Shown: one piece after another, positions 1 through 8,107 of the stretch
Layout: each line of letters opens with the position of its first letter
Position numbering within the stretch: the first letter of the stretch is position 1
Source: UBA822 sp965249775
Lineage (GTDB): Bacteria > Gemmatimonadota > Gemmatimonadetes > Longimicrobiales > Gaopeijiaceae
Direction: 5' to 3'
DNA length: 64,000 nt
NCBI GenBank assembly: GCA_965249775.1
Contig: OZ252253.1
Location: 992,001 to 1,056,000 of the forward strand
Translations under genes and position numbers: made by a program
The notes under the pieces: model-generated
Seen by the model: the letters and a program-made list of their open reading frames with translations, nothing else
Database searches by the model: none
What the model was told of the DNA's origin: nothing

Positions 1-225
1 CTTCTGGCTGGCCAGCGCCCCCCGAACGATGTTGCCCCCGCCGATGACCACACCCAGGCTGACACCCATCTCGTACACGGCTTTTATTTCGTTGGTGAGC
101 GAGTCCACTACCGACGGTTCGATGCCGAAACCGCGCTTTCCCGCCAGAGCCTCGCCGGAGAGCTTGAGCAGGACCCTACCGTACTTAGGAGCCGTGTTCA
201 CATCCTTCCCCGTTTTCGGATTCAC
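1..225 (-). CDS. pyrH: UMP kinase, N-terminal part (runs off window)
   Basis: UMP kinase phosphorylates UMP to UDP in pyrimidine nucleotide synthesis in the cytoplasm. The visible 75 codons contain the family's opening strand and loop (LLKLSGEAL) and the glycine-rich GVVIGGGNIVRG segment; the rest lies beyond base 1. Two in-frame GTG starts exist, at 225 and 201. GTG 225 lies 8 bases after the tsf stop with a GGAG about 11 bases upstream; GTG 201 has GGAAGG almost touching it. I prefer 225 but 201 is possible. It is the last visible gene of the rplM-rpsI-rpsB-tsf-pyrH series, the usual place for pyrH. Confidence 0.93.
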   Translation of the reverse strand, partial: MNPKTGKDVNTAPKYGRVLLKLSGEALAGKRGFGIEPSVVDSLTNEIKAVYEMGVSLGVVIGGGNIVRGALASQK

Positions 226-233
226 TCGCCGAG

Positions 234-842
234 CTACTCCCCCACCTTGAAACGCATAAACCGTGCGACTTCTATTTTCTCTCCGGTCTTGGCCGAAACC
301 TCAGTGATCAACTCCGCGATCGTCTGATCCGGATTCTTCACGAAGGGCTGTACCAGGAGCGTGCTCTCCTTGAAGAATTTCTCGAGCTTACCCTCGACGA
401 TTTTCGACGCGATGTCGTCGGGCTTGCCCTCCTCCTTCACCTGCTCCCTATAAACCTTTCGCTCGCGTGCAACGATATCCTCCGGGACATCCTCTGGACT
501 GACGGAAAGGGGCGCCTGAGAAGCAATGTGCAGCGCGATGTCTTTGGCCAACCCCTGGAAGTCGTCCGTCTTAGCTACAAAATCGGTCTCGCAGTTCAGC
601 TCAACAATGACCGCGGTCCGGTTATCGAAATGGACGTAGGAGCCGATCGTACCCTCATTGGCGGACTTGTCCGCCCGCTTCGCAGCTTTCGCCGCTCCCT
701 TCGCCCGCAGCAAGTCGATGGCGGCCTCGATGTCGCCATCGGTCTCGGTCAGCGCCTTCTTGCAATCCATCATGCCCGCCCCGGTGCGGTCCCGGAGGGC
801 CTTCACGTCTTTCGCAGAAATCGACATCGTGTTGTTCGTCAC
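234..842 (-). CDS. tsf: Translation elongation factor Ts
   Basis: EF-Ts exchanges GDP for GTP on EF-Tu. At about 202 residues it is the short form (like Thermus), much shorter than the 283-residue E. coli protein. The N-terminal UBA-like domain carries the family signature TGAGMMDCKKAL (residues 21-32). The ETDFVA motif of the core that contacts EF-Tu follows, and the C-terminus ends with the usual KIEVARFMRFKVGE block. The start is GTG 842, or ATG 827 five codons later, which gives the more usual MSISAKDV beginning; neither has a strong ribosome binding site. It follows rpsB by about 100 bases in the same operon. Confidence 0.96.
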   Translation of the reverse strand: MTNNTMSISAKDVKALRDRTGAGMMDCKKALTETDGDIEAAIDLLRAKGAAKAAKRADKSANEGTIGSYVHFDNRTAVIVELNCETDFVAKTDDFQGLAKDIALHIASQAPLSVSPEDVPEDIVARERKVYREQVKEEGKPDDIASKIVEGKLEKFFKESTLLVQPFVKNPDQTIAELITEVSAKTGEKIEVARFMRFKVGE

Positions 843-941
843 TCACTCGCTCTGATGGGTCTATTTACAAAAGAGAGGCGGGAGCCCCAACTGCTCCGCC
901 TCTCTCTGCCCCCACCGACGGGGGCACGAACACTGCTGTCG

Positions 942-2132
942 TCAGGATTCCGATTCGGCCTCACCCGCTTCGTCATCGCGTGCCGCTTCATCATCGGCTG
1001 CAGCTTCAGCACCGGGTTCGGCTTCATCATCGGCTGCAGCTTCAGCACCGGGTTCGGCTTCATCATCGGCTGCAGCTTCAGCACCGGGTTCGGCTTCTTC
1101 ATCCGGTTCCGCTTCTGTATCGGGCTCCGCTTCTGCATCGGCCCTTGCTTCACCCTCGGGTTCAGTTTCAGCATCTGTTGTCACTTCGGCATCGGTGGCC
1201 CCTTCCTCAGCGCCGGCCAGCTCATCTGGAGAGACCTCTGCCTCTTCGTCCTCTACGCTCTCGTCCTCCGCCGAGGCCGCTGCGCCCGCAGCCGCAGCCC
1301 CGATATGCTTTTCGAGGAGCTCCGGCCGAGGCACGCGCTTCCTGCGCGGGGCCGTCGGGCGACTCGGCGTTTCCGTCACCTCGCCCGTTTCCGTCGAATA
1401 AGTCGTGGCCTGGGCATCCTGCACCTTCCGCTTCTGCTCCTCCGGCACCTGAGCACTGGCTTCTTGAACCGACCGGGCGACCGCCTGCGTGATCAATCCG
1501 ACGGAGCGGATCGCATCGTCGTTACCGGGAACCGGGTACTCTACCAGATCGGGATTCGCATTCGTGTCGGTGATCGCGATGACGGGGATGCCGAGGCGCC
1601 CCGCCTCCCGCACTGCGATCGCCTCGCGCTTCACGTCGACGACGAACATCGCCCCTGGCAGGCGGGTCATGTCCTTCACGCCAGACAGATACTTGTTGAG
1701 CTTCACCCGCTCGCGGTCCAGAAGAAGCCGTTCCTTTTTCGTATAGAACTCGAAGGCGCTTTCTTCCTGCCCTCGCTCCAGCTCCTTGAGCCGGCGGATC
1801 TGCTTTCGAATAGTCTGGAAGTTCGTGAGCATGCCGCCGAGCCAACGCTCGGTAACGTAGAATGCGCCGCATTGCTCGGCCTCTTGCTCGATGATCGACC
1901 GGAGCTGTCGTTTGGTGCACACGAAGAGAACTCGCTCACCGGCGAGAACGACCTCGCGCACGGCCTCCACCGCGGCGACGAGCCTGTCGAGCGTCTTACG
2001 CAAATCGATGATATGAATCCCGTTGCGCTCCGTGAAGATGAACTTCTGCATCTTCGGATTCCAACGGCGAGTCTGGTGTCCGAAATGGACTCCAGCCTCG
2101 AGAAGCTCACTCAATCCCACCTGCTGTTGCAT
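942..2132 (-). CDS. rpsB: 30S ribosomal protein S2 with long acidic C-terminal tail
   Basis: S2 belongs to the small subunit body, and residues 1 to about 230 are a complete S2 (GVHFGHQTRRWNPKM near the start; PVIAITDTNANPDLVEYPVPGNDDA later). The protein then continues to 396 residues, while ordinary S2 proteins are about 230-260. The extra part is rich in Glu, Asp and Ala. It includes three identical 12-residue blocks of the ADDEAEPGAEA type encoded by a perfect tandem DNA repeat. The tail is likely unstructured and solvent-exposed. The gene lies between rpsI and tsf, all on one strand. Confidence 0.97.
   Translation of the reverse strand: MQQQVGLSELLEAGVHFGHQTRRWNPKMQKFIFTERNGIHIIDLRKTLDRLVAAVEAVREVVLAGERVLFVCTKRQLRSIIEQEAEQCGAFYVTERWLGGMLTNFQTIRKQIRRLKELERGQEESAFEFYTKKERLLLDRERVKLNKYLSGVKDMTRLPGAMFVVDVKREAIAVREAGRLGIPVIAITDTNANPDLVEYPVPGNDDAIRSVGLITQAVARSVQEASAQVPEEQKRKVQDAQATTYSTETGEVTETPSRPTAPRRKRVPRPELLEKHIGAAAAGAAASAEDESVEDEEAEVSPDELAGAEEGATDAEVTTDAETEPEGEARADAEAEPDTEAEPDEEAEPGAEAAADDEAEPGAEAAADDEAEPGAEAAADDEAARDDEAGEAESES
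985..1092 (-). repeat. Three perfect tandem copies of a 36-bp unit inside rpsB
   Basis: Units at 985-1020, 1021-1056 and 1057-1092 are identical base for base. 36 is a multiple of three, so copy-number change would keep the frame and only lengthen or shorten the acidic tail of S2. Exact identity between copies suggests recent expansion or homogenisation. Confidence 0.95.
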
Positions 2133-2153
2133 AAATCTCGTCGTCTCTGGTTT

Positions 2154-2546
2154 CTAACGCTTCGAGAATTGGAACCGCTTGCGCGCCTTCGGGCGACCAG
2201 GCTTCTTCCGTTCGACCTTCCTTGAATCCCGTGTAAGAAATCCGCCGGCACGCATCACTGGACGCAGGTCCTCGTCGTGCTCGACCAGCGCCCTCGCCAG
2301 CCCCATGCGAACGGCATCCGCCTGACCGGTCGGACCACCACCACGGACCCGGACCCGGACGTCGAACTGCCCATCCATTTCCGCAGCAATGAGCGGTTGT
2401 CCGATCCTTTGCTGGTGCGTGGGACGGGGAAAGTAGTCCTCGAGGGGGCGGGCGTTGACCGACCACTCGCCCTTGCCGGGCGTGAGGATGACGCGGGCAA
2501 CGGCGGTCTTTCGCCGGCCCACCGTCTGAATCAACGTTTTCGCCAT
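2154..2546 (-). CDS. rpsI: 30S ribosomal protein S9
   Basis: S9 is a small-subunit protein whose C-terminal tail reaches the P-site tRNA. The 130-residue length is normal. Visible signatures are GRRKTAVARV near the N-terminus, VRVRGGGPTGQADAVRMG in the middle, and the basic tail ending KARKRFQFSKR with the conserved final Lys-Arg. It starts 22 bases after the rplM stop, the universal rplM-rpsI pair, and reads into rpsB, a less common junction that makes one ribosomal/translation-factor operon. Confidence 0.97.
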   Translation of the reverse strand: MAKTLIQTVGRRKTAVARVILTPGKGEWSVNARPLEDYFPRPTHQQRIGQPLIAAEMDGQFDVRVRVRGGGPTGQADAVRMGLARALVEHDEDLRPVMRAGGFLTRDSRKVERKKPGRPKARKRFQFSKR

Positions 2547-2568
2547 AGATCCTTGGTTGAGTTCCTAC

Positions 2569-2997
2569 TTAGAGGTCGAGCTCTTGCGGCTGCTGGCTCT
2601 GGTGCGGGTGAGCCGTGCCCGAGTATACCTTCAATTTCTTCCTCATGTGCTGTCCCAATTTGTTCTTGGGAAGCATACCCCTAACAGCAAGCTCGAACAC
2701 ACGATCGGGATGCCTTTCGATCATTCTCCGAAAGGGAATATGCTTCTCGCTCCCCATGTAGCCCGAGTGCCTGAAGTAGGTTTTTTGGTCGGCCTTGCGC
2801 CCCGTCAACGCCACCTTCTCGGCGTTGATCACGACCACGTAGTCGCCCACGTCCAGGTGCGGCGTGTACATGGGCTTATGCTTGCCACGGAGGATCCCCG
2901 CAACACGTGTGGCCAGCCGGCCCAAGGTCTTGCCTTCGGCATCGACAAGCCACCATTGGCGCTCGACGTGTTCAGCTTTGGGAGTGTACGTTTTCAC
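2569..2997 (-). CDS. rplM: 50S ribosomal protein L13
   Basis: L13 is an early-assembling large-subunit protein. The 142-residue product has the family pattern: WWLVDAEGKTLGRLAT at residues 15-30, the HLDVGDYVVVINAEKV segment, YFRHSGYMG, and the AVRGMLPKNKLG block. It is the first gene of the operon and has a promoter whose -10 lies 37-42 bases upstream of its ATG, leaving a leader of only about 30 bases. That leaves little room for a structured autoregulatory leader. Confidence 0.97.
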   Translation of the reverse strand: MKTYTPKAEHVERQWWLVDAEGKTLGRLATRVAGILRGKHKPMYTPHLDVGDYVVVINAEKVALTGRKADQKTYFRHSGYMGSEKHIPFRRMIERHPDRVFELAVRGMLPKNKLGQHMRKKLKVYSGTAHPHQSQQPQELDL

Positions 2998-3033
2998 GGT
3001 CTATCCGCGGATAAATCAACAACAGAGCAAAGA

Positions 3034-3062
3034 ACGATAGTGGAGCCTTTTCGGGGTGTCAA
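3034..3062 (-). promoter_or_regulatory. Sigma70-type promoter of the rplM-rpsI-rpsB operon
   Basis: Reading the minus strand, TTGACA (3062-3057) is followed after exactly 17 bases by TATCGT (3039-3034), placing initiation near 3027. It is the best housekeeping promoter match in the window and sits directly before rplM. Confidence 0.85.
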
Positions 3063-3157
3063 CGGGGGAAAGCGCAGTATTTTCAAGGGTTTTCGGCCCA
3101 GGAGAAACCGTCCTCGGCGACCGTGAGCATCGGTCGAGATAGGGGCAGCCAGCGTAT

Positions 3158-4009
3158 CTAGAAAAAGGTCTCCAGAAAACGAGCGCGTGACGCGTGCCGC
3201 AGACGGATCAAGGCCTTTTGCTTGATCTGGCGAACCCGCTCACGGGTGATCCCCATGAGTGCCCCAATCTCCTCGAGGGTCATCGGCTGCTGATCGTCCA
3301 AGCCGAAGTACAGCCGAAGAATCTTGGCCTCCCGTTCCTTCAGCGAAGAAAGCGCACTCTCCACGCTGTCCTTGAGGGCGTGATCGTATGCCTCATCCTC
3401 GGGCCCGGGTGCATATTGGTCGGGCAGGTAGTCCAGTAGTCGGTGGTCTTCTCCGGGAGTGATCGGAGCGTCCAGAGAGAGATGCGACTGTGAGATCGCC
3501 AGCGTCCGTTCCACCTCTTGCTGGGAGATGTCCAGATCGTCGGCGATTTCCTCGACTGTGGGCTCACGGCCCAGTTCCTGGAGCAGCGCCGAGCTCCTGC
3601 GCCCGATACGGTGGAGCGCGCCGGCCCGATTGAGGGGAACCCGAACGATGCGGCTCTGCTCTGCGAGAGCCTGTAGAATCGCCTGCCGGATCCACCACAC
3701 GGCATAGCTGATGAACTTGATGCCTTTGGTCTCGTCGAACTTATGGGCAGCGCGGATCAAGCCCAGGTTGCCCTCGTTGATGAGATCGGAGAGCGGCACC
3801 CCTTGGTTTTGATACTTCTTTGCAACCGACACCACGAACCGGAGGTTGGAGCGGACAAGCTTGTCGAGCGCTTCTTCCTCTCCACGCTTGATACCCTTGG
3901 CAAGGCGTGCCTCTTCAGCCTTGTCAATCAGGGGATACTGGCTGATCTCCTTGAGGTATTGATCTGGAGACCCTTCCCGGAAGGCACCTTTACGGGAAGC
4001 AAAGCCCAT
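3158..4009 (-). CDS. rpoD: RpoD/SigA-like RNA polymerase sigma factor (short, no region 1.1)
   Basis: Sigma factor directing RNA polymerase to -10/-35 promoters. Region 1.2 (DQYLKEISQYPLID) is at residues 16-29. Region 2, with NLRFVVSVAKKY and the DNA-melting aromatics FISYAVWWIRQAI, spans roughly 55-110. Region 3 follows, and region 4 ends with the helix-turn-helix ITRERVRQIKQKAL (about 254-267). At 283 residues it lacks region 1.1 and the nonconserved insert of classical RpoD, so it resembles small primary or group 2 sigma factors. Whether it is the main housekeeping sigma cannot be decided from this window. The gene name is by similarity. Confidence 0.9.
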   Translation of the reverse strand: MGFASRKGAFREGSPDQYLKEISQYPLIDKAEEARLAKGIKRGEEEALDKLVRSNLRFVVSVAKKYQNQGVPLSDLINEGNLGLIRAAHKFDETKGIKFISYAVWWIRQAILQALAEQSRIVRVPLNRAGALHRIGRRSSALLQELGREPTVEEIADDLDISQQEVERTLAISQSHLSLDAPITPGEDHRLLDYLPDQYAPGPEDEAYDHALKDSVESALSSLKEREAKILRLYFGLDDQQPMTLEEIGALMGITRERVRQIKQKALIRLRHASRARFLETFF

Positions 4010-4078
4010 CTAGCCCTCGACGTGAATCATGATGTGTGATTGCGCCACCCCAGGGCGGGGCGGCACCAAGCCACCGAC

Positions 4079-4106
4079 ATGATAAGGAAAGGCATCATCC
4101 GCGCAA
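4079..4106 (-). promoter_or_regulatory. Possible promoter of the sigma factor gene
   Basis: On the minus strand TTGCGC (4106-4101), 16 bases, TATCAT (4084-4079), about 60 bases ahead of the presumed initiation point to ATG distance. The -35 is weak and the spacing is one base short, so this is a candidate only. Confidence 0.4.
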
Positions 4107-4180
4107 CAGCCCGGCGCTTGGCCGGTCCAACAGTGGTATCGCCGGAGGTTGGCTGACGTGCCCAGAATGCGAGTCGGCCG

Positions 4181-4963
4181 TCAACGGATCAACTGGCCGA
4201 CCCGCCCCCATCGTATGGCTCGAAGCCAGGGGATCCCTAGTGGACTGGACGGGTCGTAGGAGAAGTACAGCCGCCACGGACGGCCCCGGATCGATCGCCG
4301 GTCTACGAAGCCCCAGTAACGTGAGTCCTCGCTGTTGTCCCGGTTGTCTCCAAGAACGAAATAGCTGTCTTCGGGCACCGAGATTGGACCCCAGTTGTCC
4401 CTGGACGGACGATAGCCGTCCCTGAACGAGCTTCTATTGTCCACCCGTGCGCCGTCGCTTTCCCCGTAGGTCAGATCACGATCGATGCGGCCGGCCAACA
4501 AATGGTTCCGCTGCCACTTCATGCTCGCATGCGTCGCATCGCCCCTACGATCAATGTGACGAGCGTAGTCCTCTTGTATCAACCGGCCGTTCACGAGGAG
4601 CGTCTTCTCCCTCATCTCGAGCGTGTCGCCCGGCAAGCCCACCACCCGCTTGACGTAGTTCTTTTCCGGATCATGGGGTGGGTGGAACACCACGACTTCG
4701 CCACGGGCCGGCTCCCGCCAGGCCGGTAGCCTAAAGCCCAAGAACGGTACCTCCGCGCCATACACGGCCTTGTTGACCAGCAGGTAGTCACCGACGAGCA
4801 GAGTCTCTTCCATCGAGGACGTGGGGATCTTGAAAGCCTCGACGAGGAAGGCACGGACGGCCAAGAAGAGAACGACCGCGATGATGATCGATCGCGTCCA
4901 CTCCCAAGTAACACGGACATAGCCCGTCGACTTTTTCGACGCTCCTCCTTGACCCTCCACCAT
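4181..4963 (-). CDS. lepB: Signal peptidase I
   Basis: Membrane serine protease that removes signal peptides from Sec- and Tat-exported proteins. Numbering from ATG 4963, a transmembrane helix lies at about 25-40, followed by the catalytic serine S50 in PTSSMEETL and the general base K105 in YVKRVVGLPGD. The conserved GDNRDNSEDSRYWG box lies toward the C-terminus. The frame is open upstream to 5095, but ATG 4963 has a near-perfect AGGAGGT ten bases ahead and gives a normal 260-residue protein, so I use it. It is followed by the sigma factor gene on the same strand. Confidence 0.94.
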   Translation of the reverse strand: MVEGQGGASKKSTGYVRVTWEWTRSIIIAVVLFLAVRAFLVEAFKIPTSSMEETLLVGDYLLVNKAVYGAEVPFLGFRLPAWREPARGEVVVFHPPHDPEKNYVKRVVGLPGDTLEMREKTLLVNGRLIQEDYARHIDRRGDATHASMKWQRNHLLAGRIDRDLTYGESDGARVDNRSSFRDGYRPSRDNWGPISVPEDSYFVLGDNRDNSEDSRYWGFVDRRSIRGRPWRLYFSYDPSSPLGIPWLRAIRWGRVGQLIR

Positions 4964-5262
4964 TCCGAGCAATACCTCCTGTAAGAATCCCAGCCACCCG
5001 GCCACGCGCCTCACCGCCGCGCAGGCGTAGCGCACCGATACACACATCTCCGAACCTCGGTTCCGGCGACGCCGAGTCACTCTGCCGGCCCTCATGTCGT
5101 CCGGGCCTCCCCCTGGGCCGACCCGAAAGTTGAAAGGCTTCCCCGTTCAGGGCCCCCGACCCTAGTGTTGTAGGAGAGGCCGAGGTTCGCCGGAGGGAAC
5201 ACAACTCTCTTCTTCAACGGGTAGGTACATGGGGCAGCAAAACGCAAGGGTCGCGAATCCAA
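4964..5262. other. Divergent intergenic region between lepB and the protease gene
   Basis: About 300 bases separate the two divergent genes. It is GC-rich and must hold both promoters, but I see no convincing -35/-10 pair. A CTTCTTCAAC string near 5210 resembles one arm of the dispersed CTTCTTCAACAGCCTTC motif described elsewhere in this window. No tRNA or other RNA gene is visible. Confidence 0.4.
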
Positions 5263-6051
5263 GTGGGTAGAAAGCTGTCTCCGTTCTCACTCCTGCTCCT
5301 AATAATCGCAGCGGGCCTTCTGATGACTCGGGTTCAGAATCGTGCTCCGGGGTCCGCCACCAGCCCCATGGTCTCGTCCTCTCAACCCGTGGAGCCCTGC
5401 TCGCAAGCCGGAACGGAGACCTGCAGCGAGGGCACGACCCTTCAAAGCGCCGTCGATGAGGTGGTCCTCAGCTCAGAACAGGTGTGTGTAGACGTGGGCT
5501 ACCTATGCGCTGAACTCGAGAAAGCGGGTTCCCACCGTGTCCTCAGGTGGCCGGCGGACACGGGCCGCCTACGGATCCGGATTCCTTCCCCCCCGGGGGT
5601 GGCCCCCGCCCGCGCCCGCGAGCTTCAGAGCGCAGCGGTTCGCGGAATACAGTACTGGCAACGTCGCCCTTTCGAGCTCGTGATCGACACCCACCCTACG
5701 GCCTCGGGCCCCGCCGATATAGAGATCTCATGGGGGACCGGGCTCTCCGGCGCCCAACTCGGCCTCACTCGGACTCGGTGGAGCCTCGAAAGAGGTAAGC
5801 CCAAGTTCGAAGTTCTGGGGATCGCACTCGCGACGCGCAGCCCCACCAACTACTACGAAATACCCCCGCAGCAGGTGCTGCTCAGTGCTGCCCATGAGAT
5901 GGGGCACGCCCTCGGACTGCCACACAGTGATTCTGAGCGCGACGTCATGTACCCTACGAACACTGCCCGCAACCTCTCCACACGCGACTTCCGTACCTTG
6001 GAGGCCCTCTACCGTCTGCCGAACGGCGCCGATATACGGAAGGATCCGTAG
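5263..6051 (+). CDS. Secreted matrixin-like zinc metalloprotease
   Basis: 262 residues starting at GTG 5263. An N-terminal hydrophobic stretch (about residues 6-20, LLLLIIAAGLLM) suggests a signal peptide or anchor. Cysteines follow at about 46-90, then a domain ending in the extended zinc motif HEMGHALGLPH, with H211, E212, H215 and H221. The metzincin Met-turn candidate is DVMYPTN just after. The pattern HExxHxxGxxH followed by Met is typical of matrixins (MMP-like) or related metzincins. The substrate is unknown. It stands alone on the plus strand and converges with the response regulator gene, ending 5 bases before that gene's stop. Confidence 0.8.
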   Translation: MGRKLSPFSLLLLIIAAGLLMTRVQNRAPGSATSPMVSSSQPVEPCSQAGTETCSEGTTLQSAVDEVVLSSEQVCVDVGYLCAELEKAGSHRVLRWPADTGRLRIRIPSPPGVAPARARELQSAAVRGIQYWQRRPFELVIDTHPTASGPADIEISWGTGLSGAQLGLTRTRWSLERGKPKFEVLGIALATRSPTNYYEIPPQQVLLSAAHEMGHALGLPHSDSERDVMYPTNTARNLSTRDFRTLEALYRLPNGADIRKDP

Positions 6052-6055
6052 AGCG

Positions 6056-7417
6056 TCACTCCTCTCGGTTGAGACCGTACTTCTCTATCTTCTTGTAGAG
6101 ATTCGACCTGGGCATCTCGATCCGGCGGGCCGTCTCGCTCACGTTCCAGTCGTTGACACGAAGTTTGTGGGCAATATACGCCATCTCGGCGTTCTCCTTG
6201 AACTCGCTGAAACCCTCGACGTTGAGAAGCGCCATGCCAAGCGCGTCACCGCTGGCCGTACCGGCGACCAGGGCGTCCACATCGTTCGCACGAACCGCCT
6301 CGCCCGGCGAGAGAATCAAGAGCCGTTCTACCGTGTTCCTGAGCTCGCGAACGTTCCCGGGCCAGTCGAGGGCCTCGAGCCGTGCCATCGCTCCATCCTC
6401 GATGGTCTTGGACGGTCCATGGTTGGAACCAACGGCTTGTGAGACGAAATACCGGACCAACGGCTCGATGTCTTCCCGCCGCTCACGGAGTGGGGGCACC
6501 ACGATCGGGACGACGTTTAGCCTGTAGTAGAGGTCCTCACGGAACCGACCTTCGGCGATCTCCTTTGACAACTCCTTGTTCGTCGCGGCGAACACCCGCA
6601 CGTCCACGGTAATGGCTTTGGAACCCCCCACCCGCGTCAGGATCCCTTCCTCGAGCACCCGCAGCACCTTTGACTGAGCATCCAAAGACATGTCGCCTAC
6701 CTCATCGAGAAAGAGGGTCCCGTCTTGAGCCTGCTCGAACTTTCCGGCATGGTCGGCGATCGCTCCCGTGAAAGACCCCTTCATGTGGCCGAACAGCTCC
6801 GACTCGATCAGCTCAGAAGGGATCGCGGCACAGTTGACCTCGATGAAGGGAGAGTCGCGCCTGGATGAAGCGTGATGGAGAGCTCGCGCGACGAGCTCCT
6901 TCCCCGTTCCGTTTTCACCCATGATGAGTACCCGCGCATCCGTCGGCGCGACCCGATCGATGCGCTCCATGACATCGCGGATGGCCTGGGACTCTCCAAC
7001 GATCTCGTGCCGCGTGCCGACCTCGCTTCGGAGAAGCTGGACACTCTCAGTGAGCCCCCGGAGCTCGAGGACGTTCCGGAGAGTCACGAGCAGCCTACCT
7101 GTATCCAGAGGCTTCTCGAGAAAATCGAAGGCCCCCTTGTGCGTCGCCTCGACGGCCGTATCGATCGTCCCGTGGCCACTGATCATGACCACACAGGCAT
7201 TCGCGTCGAGATCGCGGATCCGTTTAAGCACTTCGAGGCCGTCCAGGCCGGACATCTTCACGTCGAGGAATGTGACGTGCGGGCGGAAGGACTCGTAGGA
7301 CTCCAAAGCCTCGGGCCCGTCTTCAGCAGCGACGACCTCATGGTCCTCGTATTCGAAAACTTGCCTCAGCGCCCCACGGATCGATTCTTCATCGTCGACA
7401 ATCAGGATTCGGGGCAT
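6056..7417 (-). CDS. Sigma54-dependent response regulator, NtrX/NtrC family
   Basis: Receiver domain at 1-120 with acidic DD (8-9), phosphoacceptor D52 and K102. AAA+ domain at about 138-380 with Walker A GENGTGKE (168-175), sigma54-contact loop GSFTGA (214-219; most relatives have GAFTGA) and Walker B TLFLDEVGD. The C-terminal Fis-type helix-turn-helix (NVSETARRIEMPRSNLYKK) is near 425-445. It should bind an upstream activating site and drive open-complex formation by sigma54 polymerase. No kinase gene is adjacent; the NtrY-like kinase at 19192-23256 is a plausible partner, by inference only. Confidence 0.92.
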   Translation of the reverse strand: MPRILIVDDEESIRGALRQVFEYEDHEVVAAEDGPEALESYESFRPHVTFLDVKMSGLDGLEVLKRIRDLDANACVVMISGHGTIDTAVEATHKGAFDFLEKPLDTGRLLVTLRNVLELRGLTESVQLLRSEVGTRHEIVGESQAIRDVMERIDRVAPTDARVLIMGENGTGKELVARALHHASSRRDSPFIEVNCAAIPSELIESELFGHMKGSFTGAIADHAGKFEQAQDGTLFLDEVGDMSLDAQSKVLRVLEEGILTRVGGSKAITVDVRVFAATNKELSKEIAEGRFREDLYYRLNVVPIVVPPLRERREDIEPLVRYFVSQAVGSNHGPSKTIEDGAMARLEALDWPGNVRELRNTVERLLILSPGEAVRANDVDALVAGTASGDALGMALLNVEGFSEFKENAEMAYIAHKLRVNDWNVSETARRIEMPRSNLYKKIEKYGLNREE

Positions 7418-7438
7418 GTCTTCACCGGGAACCGCACA

Positions 7439-8104
7439 TCAATCGTCCCGCACGAGAACGAGGTGGTCGCGGACGACATGGGCCGAGCGCACCCCGTTGG
7501 GAAGCGGAAACGCCAAGGCATCCATGGCGAGTCCGACCCTGCCACGTCTACCCAGGGCCGTCAGGATTCTCGGGGTCATCCCGTCGGGGAGCGGCACTGG
7601 AATGAAGGCGGCATACACGCCATGTACGATGAGCGCGATAAACTCATCGTCGAGCGGAGCGAGGGCACCCACGATCGAGATGGAAACCGTGTCGGGAAGG
7701 AGGCCCAGTATCCCATCCAGGTTGGGCAACCCTGGGAAGGCCTCGACCGCGACACGAGCGCTCAATTCCACGACCCCGTCGCGGAGTTCCACGGTCGGAC
7801 CCGAGACGCCGGCCGGGAGAATCCCTGGAGCGGAGTACCGCAGCACGGAAGCGACCTCGGTGGCGCTCAAGCCCAGTTGGTCCCCAGTTTCTCCGTCGCG
7901 AAAGCGTTCGAAGCGGTCCAGGGCCTCCTCGGCCAACTCCGGAGACGGCAGGACCTCCGCCACCCCCTCCTCCTCGGCAAACCACCCCTGCACCCTTGGG
8001 AAAAGCGCAGGTCCCCACCTCCACCCCACCAGGGCGGCAGCGACGAGCAGTCCCAACAGCCCCGCCCGTCCCAAGCACCCCTTGAGACAACCCGATCCAG
8101 GCAC
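7439..8104 (-). CDS. Membrane-anchored protein of unknown function
   Basis: 221 residues, not recognised. The N-terminus has two cysteines and a hydrophobic helix (about residues 12-35, GLLGLLVAAALVGW), so the protein is probably anchored with the rest outside the membrane. The remainder is a soluble alpha/beta region, with alternating polar/hydrophobic segments such as VELRDGVVELSARVAVEAFP that could form an LPS-assembly-like or DUF-type sandwich; this is a guess. It lies 3 bases after the thpR stop and 21 bases before the response regulator, so the three genes may be cotranscribed. Codon use matches its neighbours. Confidence 0.7.
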   Translation of the reverse strand: MPGSGCLKGCLGRAGLLGLLVAAALVGWRWGPALFPRVQGWFAEEEGVAEVLPSPELAEEALDRFERFRDGETGDQLGLSATEVASVLRYSAPGILPAGVSGPTVELRDGVVELSARVAVEAFPGLPNLDGILGLLPDTVSISIVGALAPLDDEFIALIVHGVYAAFIPVPLPDGMTPRILTALGRRGRVGLAMDALAFPLPNGVRSAHVVRDHLVLVRDD

Positions 8105-8107
8105 AGC

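Noticed and set aside
985..1092. Three equal 36-bp repeats as a CRISPR remnant
   Set aside because: No spacers between copies and they are in-frame coding sequence of S2.
528..2225. Long plus-strand open frame opposite tsf and rpsB
   Set aside because: It mirrors conserved ribosomal genes and has low-complexity Phe/Arg-rich sequence; open only because of GC bias and repeats.
4964..5262. Possible structured RNA (inverted GTTGT/ACAAC near 5165-5200)
   Set aside because: Only a 5-bp pairing; no recognised RNA family features.
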